From Furcasterigmium furcatum (taxonomy: Eukaryota > Ascomycota > Sordariomycetes > Glomerellales > Plectosphaerellaceae): a DNA stretch of 64,000 nucleotides. How positions within the stretch are numbered: the first letter of the stretch is position 1; every line of letters starts with the position of its first letter. Positions 44,913 through 57,532 of this stretch are shown in pieces. Below the pieces are notes generated by a model. The model searched no databases. It saw only the letters and a list, made by a program, of their open reading frames with translations, and was not told the DNA's origin. The DNA is taken from the NCBI GenBank assembly GCA_001599815.1, contig BCIA01000002.1:1619831-1683830 (forward strand), in the 5' to 3' direction. The translations under genes were made by a program, and so were the position numbers.

Positions 44913-46835
44913 TCAAACCCTAGCAGCGCCGTCGCGGTACGGCTCGTTCGCCTCTGCTCCCGGGGTATCAGGTTCTTCGAGCAAGTGCTCAGTAACACCA
45001 GGTCCTGCGACATTGTGTGAGACATGAATCAGGCGGTATGGAGATCAAAGCTTACCATCGCGGTCGGCCTCGGTGTGCTCAGCGACGACGGCCTTACCGA
45101 ACAACGCGTCCATGTCCTCGAGGGCGACGCCCTTGGTTTCGGGGTAGTATATGAAGAGGATCTGTCCAAGGTCAATCTAAGCACATTTTGAAGTCCGCGG
45201 GAAAGACCCACGGGAATGCAGGCAATGTTGACAGCCATGAATATGAAGTACACGCTGCTGCCAAGAGCTGCCCGCCCGACGGGCCATACGTGGGACATGA
45301 TGATGGAGCCCACGGAGCCGCCAGAGGCCGCAAAGTTGAGGCCTCTCGCCCGCACAGCAGTCGGAAAGATCTGTCTCTCGTCAGCATACTATACTATTGG
45401 TACTTCCTGGCACATGCAGAACACAAACCTCCGTGTTGTAGACCCACGATGCCGGCCCAAAGCCCAAGCTGTAGCCCAGGGCATACACGAAGATGAAGAT
45501 GATGCAAATGACATCTGCCACCTTGCTCGAGTTATCGGGGTACGCCATAGGCAGGGCGCCGTTGATCTGCACAGGTCAGCACGTCGACTTGTCGGGGGCG
45601 GGAGCGCGGCGCACGCACCAGCATGGCGAGGGCCATGACCACGCATCCCGCGATCAGGCAGTTCCGCCTCCCGAAGCGGTCGATGAGGAACATCTCCAGC
45701 ACTGTGAAGGCGATCTTGATGGTCATCTCGACGGCGCCGGCCATGAGGGCGACGCGCGTCTCGAGGCCGAGCGCCTTGAGCAGCGTGGGGAGGTAGTATT
45801 TCATGGCCGTCGCGCCGCAGAGGGTGGCCATGAACTGCAGCGCGGTGGCGCGCCAGAGGCGGGCGAAGAGCGCGGGCTCGCGGAAGAGGGAGAGCCAGTT
45901 GGCGCTGGAGGCGTAGTAGGTGTCGACGTCCTTGACGATGGAGTTGAACTCGTCGTCGATGGCGTCGTCGGTGTGAGTTCCCGCGCGGAGCCAGCGGAGG
46001 GTGGACTTTGCGCGTTCGCGGTGGCCGTTTTCGACGAGCCATCGGGGGCTATGAGGGTTAGGAGTGAGGCTTGGGTGAAGGGGAGGACGAGAGGGCTTAC
46101 GTCTCGGGGATCCAGGGGAGGCCGAGGCCGAAGGTCAGCGCGGGAACGATCTCAATCAGGATGGAGACGCGCCATGCGTAGTAGTGGCCTGCTTCGGAGG
46201 TCCAGTAGGTCATGAGGTATCCGACCCAGAGGCCGATGGCGAGGCCGGCGATGAAACCGACGTGGTTCATGGTGACGAAGTGGCCTCGTTTCGCGGCGGG
46301 GGAGACTTCAGTCTGGTAGAGGGGGACGGAGGTGGACACGATGGCGACGCCGATGCCGCAGATGAGGCGGCCCGTGATCATGGTCCCGAGGGCTGTTGCG
46401 CCGTGGCTCGTGGCCTGGAGCACGGCGCCGAAGCAGAGGATGACGGTCCCGATGAGAGCGGCATACCGACGTCCGAGCCAGTCGCTGAGGGGGTGGGAGA
46501 TGAAGATGTAGCTGATGAAGGTGCCGAGGTAGTAGATGCCGGTGATGATGCCCTTGGTGCCGGGCTGGGGGTTATGGAGCATCTCCTTCCAGCCAGGGTG
46601 TACGAGGATGGAAGAGAGGACGCCGATGTTGTACCTGGCGCATGTCAGCTCGGGTCATGGTGAAATGCCTCAGCGTGTCACAACAGATCTCCGGGACGGG
46701 AGCATCTGAGACATGCGGACGGCCAAGGTACTAGAGGCTCACTCACCCCCATACTGATGCGCCGATTCCAAAGTAGAAGCACAGAAAATAGAGCCTCCTC
46801 GAGCCCAGGGCTGCGGCCGAGCCCCTCCCAGCCAT
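44913..46835 (-). CDS. MFS sugar transporter
   Basis: A plasma-membrane hexose/lactose/quinate-type permease. Seven exons (46835-46747, 46634-46101, 46048-45619, 45566-45429, 45370-45212, 45161-45056, 45004-44913) give 515 residues in frame. Signatures: WGYNIGVL in helix 1 (made by splicing), DWLGRRYAALIG after helix 2, GRLICGIGVAIVSTSVPLYQTE in helix 4-5, PWIPETPRWL (made by splicing), and the second GRR loop DRFGRRN. The final YYPETKGVALEDMDALFG is a strong family mark. The cytosolic tail is acidic. The substrate cannot be told from sequence. Confidence 0.9.
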
Positions 46836-49800
46836 GATGGCGGGGTTGATGGTGGTGCGTCCGGGCCGTGAGCCGCCTGCTTGTGCGATGCGGAGGGATG
46901 TCGTGCAGCGCTTCGCGGACTCACCTTCCTTCTCAAGTCATCGGATTTCAATAAAGGAAGAAAAACTCGCCAGCCGAGGAAAAGACCTCAGATTTTCGGA
47001 ATGTTGAAATGTGGTCTTCGACTGACCTGAATGTGGCGGGCTAGATCCAATGGTTTGGCATTGTGGGGTCGAGCGGCACCGAGACACCGAGGACGCCCAC
47101 CAGCACTAACAATTTCCCCTTTTGGTTTCCACGTGGCGAGGCGCATCTGCCACCAGCCACCAAGCCATCCCGATGGGATTGTAGGTGTAATTGTTGGAGT
47201 ATTCGGTTGCATTCATGAATTAGACAGTAGTCTTAATTATGGATTATATAGTAGGTAATTTTGCGGGCTGGAATCGAAGGGAAAGGGCTGTCCTGTCCAG
47301 CAGGATGAGCAGGTCGTAAATCGTGATGGCCTCCCGTATCATACACACTCTTCCCCTCCTCCCCGGTCTTCACTGCCGATCCGCCGATGTTGAGCTGGTT
47401 TGCTGGAGAAGAATTTCGAGGTCTTCTTGCATCGGGTCATATTGCGCCGTGGTCGTCGCCGTGCTTCGAGACTGCCCAACCACCGTCCATGGAGGGTTGA
47501 TCTCCCGGGTGAATCGACGGAGGCTATACGATGTGTCGGAGCTGCGGCTGGTACGTATTAGTAACCGTAAATTAGAACACGCTTTAGAGCCTCACTCTTG
47601 TGACCGTCGCACAGGCGCATATGTTCGTGCGGGAAGACGTGTTGGTTGAGCCATTGGCAGCAAGATGGTCGCTGGAAGTGATTCTCTTGTTTCCGTGTCG
47701 CTGTCGCTGGAGATGGAGGAGATGAGGTGAAGTTGCCGGCGCTGTGTATTTACGATCTAACTCGCGCCCTTTGGACCTGACCTTATACCAATTGCCAAGC
47801 GCTCGAAGGCGAATGCCAACATCGTGGATCCAGAATGTGTGTTTGGCCTCATGCTCCAGCCGCCCTCATCGTATGCACCTATCCACTGTCGCTCCTATTT
47901 TCCGTCTCAAGCATGCACCCATCCGTTGACCGCCGCATTCACATCGCGAACTCGGGTAACATGCAAGTCGCAGCACATCGTGACGGCAACAGAATAACAG
48001 ACGCGGCCGCCATGGGCCAATCATACCCATTCGCGCCTCGGCCGACGAGCGGCCTGCGACAGGGGGCCAAGAAACAAATTGGGCTGTCAGCTGAAGTGAG
48101 TTCGGGATGCAACCGAACCTGTAACAAGCGCCACGGAGCTGTCAGGGGGCGATTGTTTCACTGAAATGCACGACAGATGCAGAGATTCCCCCATGCTCAT
48201 TGGGTGCACCGCTACTTTGTTTTCGCTGACTTCCAATGACAATGGATGTCAGAGGCCAAGTTCGGAAATGTCATCTCGTTGAGATGCAACTTGAACGAAT
48301 TTGCCACCGGTTTGATTTCACTGCATGCACGCTTTGAATATCTGCACCACCTTCGAATTGGGTGTGGGCTGGCTATGTATGGGTGGAAAAGGGGCCCCGG
48401 TCAGTGACATCGACGGGCTCCGGTTCGCGCGCGCAAGAGGGTCGCCGAAAAGATGACCGCACACCTGGGGAGGACCAAGTCGACCAGGCTTCAGGCTGAG
48501 GTCTCAGAAAATTGCAATGACCTCTCTGTTGACATTACAAATCGAGATAGTGTCCTGTTGAGCCGGAGGTAAGAGCAATGCCTGGCCATCTAGGGGTGGT
48601 TCCCCTCTGAAGAGTAACTGTTGAGACAGAAATACAACTGAACCGGCCATTTATTTTGCGCCCTCGTGGTTTATTGCTTATCTCGGGGACCCTGGACCTT
48701 GAAGTAAATAGCTGCGCATGGTGAGGTTTCGTCCACTCCTTGCCGCTCAACCAGTGTGCCAAAGAAGGAACGGCACGACTTCTCAGGTTGTTAAATCCGA
48801 ACTGGTCTCATTATTGAGTGAAGTTCTGTCACATCGCTTACCTAGCCTACACGAGAAAATGCATGCCTCAATGATTATCCCAGGCGAGGCCATCTGGATC
48901 TCCAGGGCAAGCCTTCGCAGCGCAAGGTTGACGGTGACCGGAGTGATGAGTGCCATGACACTCCTCGTATCTCCGTGCAATAACGGACACTTGCCCTTTA
49001 TACTAACTCTTCAGAGCACTGCCATGTTTTGCTGCTACGCTTCTGTGGCCGAGTCGTAGAATAGCAAATCATCCGCTGGCCATGCCGCCAAGGACACTCG
49101 GGCCGCAGTAAGGTCATTATGCCGCCTTGATGGCGCCATGTACCCCGGGCCTGGCTGCCGGGAGCAGCCCCAAAGTACCGAGATTGAAGAGCCCGTACTG
49201 AAAACCGTCGGAAGAGGCCCGGTGAAGTGGATCTACGTCGGACCTCGCCCGTTCACGCTGTCTGCCACCACTGCAGCTATCGGACTTGGCGCTGATCGAA
49301 GCTTCTCTTGGCTACAAGAGATTGTTAACTCATCCAACCACCAAATGACCGTGACACGAGCCCGGGATAGCACCGACGAACTGTCCTCCCGGCGGGGAAC
49401 TTGTGTGGCGAAGCTTTTGGACCTCCGAGACCTCATGCCAACAAACCGAGGCTGTCGGAGAAACGAAGCTGTGCCGGGACCTGTCCGATCCAGCGTCGTT
49501 AGAACGTCGAGAAGTTACATAGGGGTAGAAAGGTTGGCTGAGATCTCAAAATTTGTCCAGTAGAGATGGCAGTGAATAATCGATGTACATTGCCAGACAG
49601 GAGAAGGCTATGAGAGACAGTGAGACTCATGTCAAGCCTAGGGACACATATCAGGGCCGCAGCTCTGACTTGAGTAACGGGTCCGCGATTGTTTCCCGTG
49701 TTCCGTAAATCCGTTCTTCAAACGCTCAGGTGATGGAATGAGACTTCTACAAGGATCCTATTCGCCTGTCTTCCATGAACCCTGCCATGAATGACTCGGA

Positions 49801-50386
49801 TCCTGGCATGGATAGGTGAACGATGCTCCAGCTGGCAACCAAGTTCAAAAGCATCGGACCTCGCCCGCCAAAATGCCCCGATCCCCGCATGCCCAGACGC
49901 CAAGTACATAAAGCTTGGCCTTCCCCCAGTGTCTTGGAACTCAGTTCAAGCTCTTTTTCTGGGCTCTGGAAATCGCTACGCCCGGGCGAGGTCCGATGGC
50001 GGCCCACAGCAAGTGCCAAGCCGCTCCGGCAACTTGCTCTCGGTGCCGGCAACGCGTTTTCATCGGACATAGGCCGAGCACAATGCTCTCAACACCGCTG
50101 ATCCTCCAGAGTTCGACTCTGCAACCTCGCTCGACAGAGTCTTTCGGAGCCTGAACAGTCCCCGGAGACAGAGGCGTTCCCCGGCCGGCCCCGCTGCGAC
50201 TCTGACGACAAGGACCGTCTCCAGCTTTTCCCCCACACTCCGGGAGTCCAGGAGAGTGGCCGCGAGCCGACGACGATTGGGGATATAAAGGACGCCCTCG
50301 GCCGATAATCCCAGGACGCTCTTCTCCCTTCTCAGCACGCCACCACTCAACCCGGCTCTCATCACCGTTGTCAACAAACAGCCATC
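46836..50386. other. 3.5-kb gene-poor region between two transporters
   Basis: No frame here has a recognisable domain, signal peptide or convincing splice model. The longest plus frame with an ATG (49138-49563) looks non-coding. AT content rises around 47220 and 48150-48400. A TATA element near 50282 belongs to the next gene. Confidence 0.45.
50282..50290 (+). promoter_or_regulatory. TATA box of the Dal5-type permease
   Basis: Sequence gatataaag, about 97 bases before the ATG at 50387. Confidence 0.5.
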
Positions 50387-52152
50387 ATGGAGCCCGCACG
50401 CGCCGCCGAGCAGGGAGTTGCTCAGCAGGGAATTGCTCCCCCCGAGAAGGATCACGCCGCGGCCGACGACGTCATCTCCGAGAAGGCAAAGGGGTCTCTC
50501 GACGAGAATGCCGGCATACGCCAGGGCCAGCCCGAGGGCCTCCAGGAGGCACTGGACGATCCGGAATGGGCGAACAAGAACCGCGCTCTCGTGCGCCGCT
50601 TGGACATCACGATGATGCCCATTCTCCTCGTTCTGTACTTCCATAACTACCTGGACAGGAACAACATCGCGTAAGTCTCTGATACACCATTTATTGATGG
50701 GCTTCTTTCGTGCTGACCGGCGCTACCAGCCAAGCTCGTCTCGACGGAATGGAGGATGACCTCGGTCTCGAGGGCACCGACTACAACTCGGCAATCTCGA
50801 TTCTGACAGCCGGATACATGATCGGTCAGATCCCCTCCAACATGCTGCTCACTCGTATCCGGCCCGGAATCTACCTTTCTTGCTGCGCTCTCCTCTGGTC
50901 CGTCCTCTCCGCGTGTACCGCCGCGGTCAAGAATCACGACCAGCTCCTGGCCGTCCGGTTCCTCCTGGGTCTCGCCGAGGCCCCCTTCTTCCCCGGCGTT
51001 AGTATTCTCCCCTCCGCGCTCCACGTACATTCTACTCACCATCGTAGGCTGTCTACGTCCTGTCGTCCTGGTACACCCGCGCCGAGATGGCCCGCAGAAT
51101 CACCGCCATGTACGCCACCCTCTGCATCGCCATGGGCTGCTCGGGCCTGATCGCCGCCGGCGTCTTCTCCAACATGGGCGGCGCGATGGGCCTCGCCGGC
51201 TGGCAGTGGCTGTTCATCATCGAGGCCGCCACGGGTGCCTTCTTCTCCTTCCTCGGCCCCTTCTTCATCCCGGATTTCCCCCAGGCGAAGACCGGCGCCG
51301 GCCTCATCTGGCTGACCGAGGACCTGCGCAAGACGGCGTACTTCCGCGTCGCCGCGGACCGTGTCTCGGAGCCCAGGGCCAAGGAGTCCGTTTGGAACGG
51401 CCTGAGGCTCGTGGTGACGGATCTCAAGACTTGGGTTTTCGTGAGTCTCGCCCTACCCCTTGACCTTACTGGATTATGTTCTAACATCACCGCAGTGTTT
51501 CCTCGGCATGCAAGTTGCCCTTATCACTTGAAAGAACCCCCCCTGGACGATAACTAACCGTGCAAACAGGTCGATCTCGTGCGCGTTCGGCTTCAACCTC
51601 TTCTATCCCACCATCGTGCGCGGCCTGGGCCTCGGCTCGCGCATCCAGACCATCCTGCTCACCGCGCCCCCCTACTTCATGACGGCCATCACCGCTATGC
51701 TGCTCGCCTGGTCCAGTGACACCCGCAAGGAGCGCGGCTGGCACATGACGGGCCCCATGTGCCTCACGCTGATCGCGTACATCATCTCCGCGGCCACGCT
51801 GAACAGCGGCGCGCGCTACTTCGCCAGCTTCATGTACATCGGCGGCAGCTTCTCGGCGAACCCGCTGCTGGCGACGTGGATCGCCACGACGCTCGGCCGC
51901 ACGCCCGAGAAGCGCGCGGCCGGCATCGCCTTCTGCAACGTCTTCTCGTTCTTCGGCAACCTCGTCTCGCCGTACTTCTTCCCCCAGAGCGACGGCCCGC
52001 GGTACCTCATGGCCATGCTGATCATGGGGGCCTTCAGCGCCCTGACCGTCGCGTGCATCCTGCTCATGAAGTGGATCCTGGTGAGGGAGAACCGCAAGCT
52101 CAAGGAGATGGCTGACAGGGACGGCACGCCCTATGTGCCCTTCATGACCTAA
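50387..52152 (+). CDS. MFS anion:cation symporter, allantoate/nicotinate permease (Dal5) type
   Basis: Five exons (50387-50670, 50730-50997, 51048-51440, 51496-51509, 51570-52152) give 513 residues. The fourth exon is only 14 bases. The intron after it starts with GCAAGT and ends AACTAAC...ACAG, so it is a GC-AG intron; no GT donor keeps frame. Family marks: LRRLDITMMPILLVLYFHNYLDRNNIA-type helix 1 (seen as RRLDITMMPILLVLYF), GYMIGQIPSNMLLTR, FLLGLAEAPFFPGAVYVLSSWY (spliced), and FGFNLFYPTIVRGLGLGS. Dal5-type permeases import small anions such as allantoate, nicotinate, pantothenate or short peptides. The acidic N-terminus is about 60 residues. The substrate is unknown. Confidence 0.88.
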
Positions 52153-53344
52153 GGGTCTGGGAGCTGTGGGATCTTGGATTGGGCCAGCAAGCAAGACGAC
52201 TTTGGAGAGTGGTCTGGGCTTGTGGTGGGAGCTCACTCAGAGGGTTCGTCTCGGGCCTTTGGCTACATATGTCCCTGGCTGTCAAGAAGTCGTGTATTGA
52301 GGATGCTCGGAAGCTTCGGATACTAGTACCGGAGTGCTTTTATCGCAGGAGTCTGGAAGAGCTGTGAGATCATAGGTACTCCAGCTTCATAGAATCGGCA
52401 ATCAATATGAGAAGCGAGACTTCTCGATATCTCACAAATCGCAGAATCTCAGCCATCTCAGTAAGGCTGACTTGAAAGGCAGTGGTGGTTCCCTCCCGCT
52501 TCAGTGGCGAGATGATCGCTCGGGGCGGGGCGTTCAGGGGTCGATGCAGGGGGTAACGATTGGGGAACCCCCTGAAACGGGCTGAACTGGACATCACTCA
52601 ACCTGTCCCTTTTCAGCCCTCGGTCAAGACGGGATTCAAGCGACTTTATCCATCACAGATTTCCGGATGACAGCCAGATAAGGCTATGACGTGAGAGCCT
52701 GATCCGCGCCTAGGGTGCTCCCACTTTCAGAAACAAATGCTCAATGCAGCCCGTGCTCAAGCTGCATCTCTCGATATGGCCACGACGATGAGCGAATCAG
52801 CGGCCGCCGGAGTCGATGACTTACAGCAGAAACGGCTCCAGCACTAGGGAGGCATCCAGGTGCGACAGCCCAGCGTTGGCCCAATAGCTCGGCTCCATCG
52901 GCAACGTCGCCTGGATTGCGGCCGTCATGGACCAATCCCATGGCGCAGCCGCTGCGCCCCTGGGCACCGAAGGACTCCAACAGGGGTACGTCCTATTGTT
53001 AGAGATCTCAGTGAGATCTGCGAGTATCGCCCCGAAGAGCGTGGGCGAGCCGCGCACTCGCCCGTAGTGTCCGCCGCGTTGGGGGCCGCGTCGTGAGGCA
53101 ACCCTCGAGAAGGAACCGTCTCGCTCGAGGGACATTTGTTTCCCTTTCAACTGTTTCCTTCACCATTCGAGTTCCGTCGTGCAACGTAACGCATAACATT
53201 TGATATTGCGAGGCTTCACTGAAGCCAGGGCGCCCCTGAACTGATCCCTAGGGCAGACCGCAACCACCACTCAGTTTCGTCCAACGACTCAGCTCCAGCG
53301 ACGACGACACCAAGGAAGTTCGCCACCAGACAACAACCGCGTCC
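52153..53344. other. Intergenic, upstream of the C2H2-like gene
   Basis: 1.2 kb with no supported gene. The last 150 bases look like a transcript leader (C-rich, no in-frame ATG). Confidence 0.45.
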
Positions 53345-55694
53345 ATGGCCGGCACTCCCGTCCAGAGCGAGGCCGCGATGCGCAACATCGCGCTGCCTGT
53401 CCGCCACCGCGAGACGCGTCATCAGAAGTCGTCGTCTTCTGGTTCAATACCTCCTGGACCTTTCCCCGCCATTGACGAAGCGATGGACATCCAAGCAACC
53501 AACGACCACCCGCTACGAGTGTATCCCGCCTCCAAGTGCCCGCAGGGCCTGGATCTCTCGTCGGCGGCATGGCGTGTGTATCGCGACCGCTCGCCGACCT
53601 CGTCGACCATGAGCTCGTCCATCATGCCCGACTCGGCGACCACATGCTCAATGCCCATGTCACCCACATCTTCGACCTTCACCCGTGCCACGACGCCGGA
53701 TATCGAGGGCCCCGAGTTCACCCTGGCTGGCGCCGAGGGACCCCAAGCTGCCACTGAGGCTGCAAAGAAGCACCGGAACCGAGGGTCTCTCAGCTCGCTC
53801 TTCGGGTTCCTGAATCACAGAGACAGTAACGATGAGAACCGTGTTGGTCGCGCCGCAGAGGATGACGACGATGCTGCACCGAATACACCACCCGCGACGA
53901 GGATGCACATGCCCCGACCCATCAACACACCAAGGTAAGTCATTGCTCTTCATCATCAAGAGTACAACCTCTAATGTCATCAACTAGACCAACGGTTGAA
54001 GAGTACGAGGAGGCAGACGTCCCGCCCCTCAAGCAGAAGTTCAGCTTCGAGACGGGCTCGGAACGGCTCTCGCGGAACAGCAGCGTCATCATCTCAGAAC
54101 CTCCCATCATGAGCGTCCACCGCGAGGAAGCAGACAGCCTGCTGAGCTACACCCTCCAGTCCACCTACGGCGTCGAGCTCGAGGAGATCGGAGGCCCGCC
54201 CGCGCTCCTCCGCCACCTGGCCTCCCGCTTCATCCAGGACGTCGGCCGCGTCGCCTTCGCGGGCCCCCTCACAACACAGCTCACCCACACGACGTCCACG
54301 TCCTCCGGCTCGACGGGGCCCCTGTCCAGGAACACCAGCTCGAACCGCGGCTCCCTCAACGGCAAGCGGAAGAAGGCCCCCGGCGCCGGCCGCGACGACG
54401 ACGACGGCGACGACCTCACCGATGACGACAACGACGCCGGCGCCCCCTTCAAGAAGGCCCGCCAGGCACCCCGCGAGGCCGACGAGAACCTCCGCCTCAG
54501 CTGCCCGTTCCGCAAGCGCAACCCCTCCCGCTTCAACGTCCGCGCCCACCACTCGTGCGCCATGACCTACTTCCCAAAGTTCGCCGAGCTGCGCCAGCAC
54601 ATCGTCAAGCAGCACAAGCGCGCCGACCCGACCGCCTTCCTCTGCGACCGCTGCAACCGCGACTTCTCCTCGCGCAAGGAGCTGCGCGACCACCAGCGCC
54701 TCCCGCGCGAGCTCATGTGCGACATCGCCGACCACGACCCCGAGTCCGGCATCGACGGGCCCACGGCCACGAAGCTGCTGAGCAGGAAGCGCGCCAGCGG
54801 GACGTCCGCCGAGGTGCAGTGGAAGGAGATCTGGCACCTCGTCTTCCCGGACGACGACGACCACGAGGTGAAGCACTGGGGTGAGTGAAGCCGTATATGT
54901 GATAACCGAATCAGCGCTGACCCGTGACTCTGACAGACTTCTGCCCCGTGATCGAGCACTTCGAGATCACGAACCGCTTCATGGAGGGCCTCAAGAGCCT
55001 CGAGGGCAGCCTGCGGAACAAGGGCCTGAACGAGTCCGTGCTCGAGACGATCGGGAACCTGTACCGGAACAAGCTCATACAGGTGATGGAGCAGTGCATC
55101 GACGAGGCGCGGACGCGGCCGTACTCGAACCGGAGCAACCGCAAAGGCGAGTCGACGGTCAGCAGCGCGTACATCGCCGCCACAAGGCCCGGGCTGCTCT
55201 TTGGGCGCGGCGCGCAGCGGCCGGATTCCGGCATCGACCTGGACGAGGGCTCCTCGGAGGGAGACTTCTCCGTCGGGCTCCTGTCGACGTCTGGCTTCGG
55301 GCAGGACGAGAGTGTGTACGGGTCGAGCGGGCTGAAGAGGAGCTCGTCGGCCGCCACGGAGGTCAGAGTCAGCGGCGCTGGGGGGCGAGTCTTGACGCCG
55401 CTCGTCGAGCAGAGGCCCGAGATGCCCCTGGGAGGTGTTCTTCCGGGCGAACAGATGTCCTTCGGAGAGCAGCACGGTGGCATGGGCGAGGGACCTATGC
55501 TTGGCCAGGAGAGCTGGGTACCAGACATGGCACATCCGTCAATGCCGGGGCTCTGGACGGACGCGTACGGCGCTTCCATTTCGACGCCGACGATGATCCC
55601 GGGGCAAGAAGCTATTGCCTTGCCGCCGGGGTTGACGTACCCGGGCTGGACTGCCGATGGGCACATGTATCAGGGCCACACGTGGCCATCATGA
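53345..55694 (+). CDS. Putative C2H2-type zinc-finger nuclear protein
   Basis: Three exons (53345-53934, 53988-54880, 54937-55694) give 746 residues. The first 300 residues are Ser/Pro/Thr-rich. A basic segment GKRKKAPGAGR with an acidic run (DDDDGDDLTDDD) lies near 340-365. The finger region at about 380-460 has LSCPFRKRNP, then CAMTYFPKFAELRQHIVKQH (C2H2-like) and FLCDRCNRDFSSRKELRDHQR. This CPF-start layout is common in fungal-specific proteins of unknown role, often labelled C2H2 transcription factors. A helical block (HFEITNRFMEGLKSLEGSL) and a disordered tail follow. Regulation of transcription is inferred, and no target can be named. Confidence 0.8.
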
Positions 55695-56499
55695 GGTGGT
55701 GTACAACTGGACTTCGGCGCAAGGGGTGGGAGGCAAGAAAAGCACTGATTTCGATGTACGACTGTAATAATAATTATCTGATGAGCTTGCCATCGCTCCA
55801 AAGTTGCGTACACAGATCTTTCTTCCCCGCCACCTCTGGGAGGGCTGATCCTATCGCTTCCTGATCACCCGCTTGTTCCCTGGCCTCGCGACCCCAGGTT
55901 CCTCGACGCCCGGCGGACCTGGTGTACACCCGTTGGATCGGTCCCGACCTTTAAGCTTAAATGAACTGGAAACCTGGAGGATGTGCGAACAGGGGTACAG
56001 CCACGCCTTGGCCCTGCAGACATGTCGAATCACAGGCTCAGGGGTAAGCCACATGCGACCTCCTGCCCAGCAGAGCGGGCGAGGGCATCAGCCTGACGCC
56101 CTGTCTATCACCTCGGTCGACCAGTCGAGTCAAGTGGCTTGACAATAGGGCGCGATGAACAGGGGCTTGCCATACAGCCTGCTCTACAAGTGAGGAGACC
56201 TAACTCGAATGGAGGTTGCTCCCGTGCCCCAACAACACCAACAACACTCGAGTTCTTCAGCTCATTGGCTCGTCTTGCTGGCAGGACTGGTGTTGGTGGT
56301 TGTACCCAGGCATGGCCGTATGAGATTCACGGCGCAGGGCCGAGCTGGGAGCCTGGGACTGTTAAGAAGGGTCCGACATGCCATGCCAGTAGTACACAGA
56401 GCGAGGATTTATATATACCCTGATTCCTGACCACCGCGGCAGCGCTGCCCCTCTTCACAGCTCTACTGGCCAGCCCTAGGGTCTGATACCGCAAGAATC
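55695..56499. other. Intergenic, promoter of the orphan secreted protein
   Basis: 805 bases with a TATA element at 56408. No gene or repeat recognised. Confidence 0.5.
56408..56417 (+). promoter_or_regulatory. TATA box of the orphan GPI-type protein gene
   Basis: Sequence tttatatata, about 83-92 bases before the ATG at 56500. Confidence 0.5.
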
Positions 56500-57532
56500 A
56501 TGAAGCCCACTGAGACCCTTACGCTCTGGACCACGGTCCTGGCCTTGTCCTCCCGCGCACAGGAGGCCGAGTGCAACTACTACGACGGGCATGACAGATG
56601 CCTCAACCCTGACGCTACAGCTTCGGTCACCGTCGACATCAAGCCCCTCTTCTCATCGCCTCCCACCTTAGTCTATGCAATCGACAACCTCACCGATACT
56701 CAGATCGCTATCGAGGACGACAAGTACGGAGACGGCACATGGTGGCGCAGTAACTACAAGGGCGGACAGATCCAGAAAATCGGCTTCTGGATCGAGTACG
56801 ACGAGGACTCTCTCAACTACACCGAGTCATCAGAGCGCACCTATCAGTTAGCTGTCATCTTTACCCGGTCGCCCAACTCGATCGGTGGCTCCGACGGCGG
56901 GTGTGAGCAGCTGCTTGGTAGCGAGTGTGTCAACGGCCTCCGCGATACCTTCCGCTGGAATGGCATCGGCTATGACAACTGGCCGGACCTGAGGAGGAGG
57001 CCCCTCCGCAACATCTCCTGCCCCATGGACATCTTCGAGGACGATCTACTCCTCAGCTGTAAGAATATCATGCCCTGCTCCTCGTATCGTGAGCTGACCG
57101 CAGACAGCAACGGGGCTCTTGGGATATTATGCCATCGAGAGCACCAGCTGGAGGAACTCGCCACACAGGCCCCGTCCAGCAGGAAGCTCAAGCAACACCA
57201 CGAGCAAGATCGAGGTCACGTCCGCGAATCGGTTCCGCACCTTTGAGCAGCAGAGGAACACTGCCGCTGTGGTTGTCTCCGTGGTCACGCCCCAAGACCT
57301 GGACGACGATGAAGACCATATACCTCGACACTCGGATGCCGTTGTGAGCTTTGCTTGTGCGCGCTCTGGCCCGGGGGGCTCTGGCCCTGGGGATGAGGCA
57401 GACGGGGAAGACCCCGAGGGTGGCGATGGAGAAGAAGATGATGATGAGGGTTCCGGATCTTCGACTGTCGAGGCAGAGCTCACCACCCTGCTCGTACTCA
57501 GCCTCTCTTCTCTCGCTCTGCTTTTCATGTAA
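56500..57532 (+). CDS. Orphan secreted protein with GPI-anchor-like C-terminus
   Basis: I do not recognise the family. Two exons (56500-57058, 57108-57532) joined by a 49-base intron (donor GTAAGA, CTGAC branch, GACAG acceptor) give 327 residues. Without the intron the frame ends earlier and has no anchor. Residues 1-20 look like a signal peptide, ending just before a CNYYDGHDRC pair. The ectodomain has several Cys and NxS/T sites (DNLTDTQ, LNYTESS, NISC). A Gly/Asp/Glu-rich acidic linker precedes a hydrophobic C-terminus (TLLVLSLSSLALLFM) typical of GPI transfer. It is likely a cell-surface or wall protein. A TATA box sits at the expected place, which supports real expression. Confidence 0.72.

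Noticed and set aside
49138..49563. 141-codon plus frame in the gene-poor block
   Set aside because: No domain, signal peptide or conserved pattern; kept as possible but not supportable.
57119..57250. Apparent frameshift at a G run in the orphan secreted gene
   Set aside because: A canonical 49-base intron explains the frame switch without a sequencing error.
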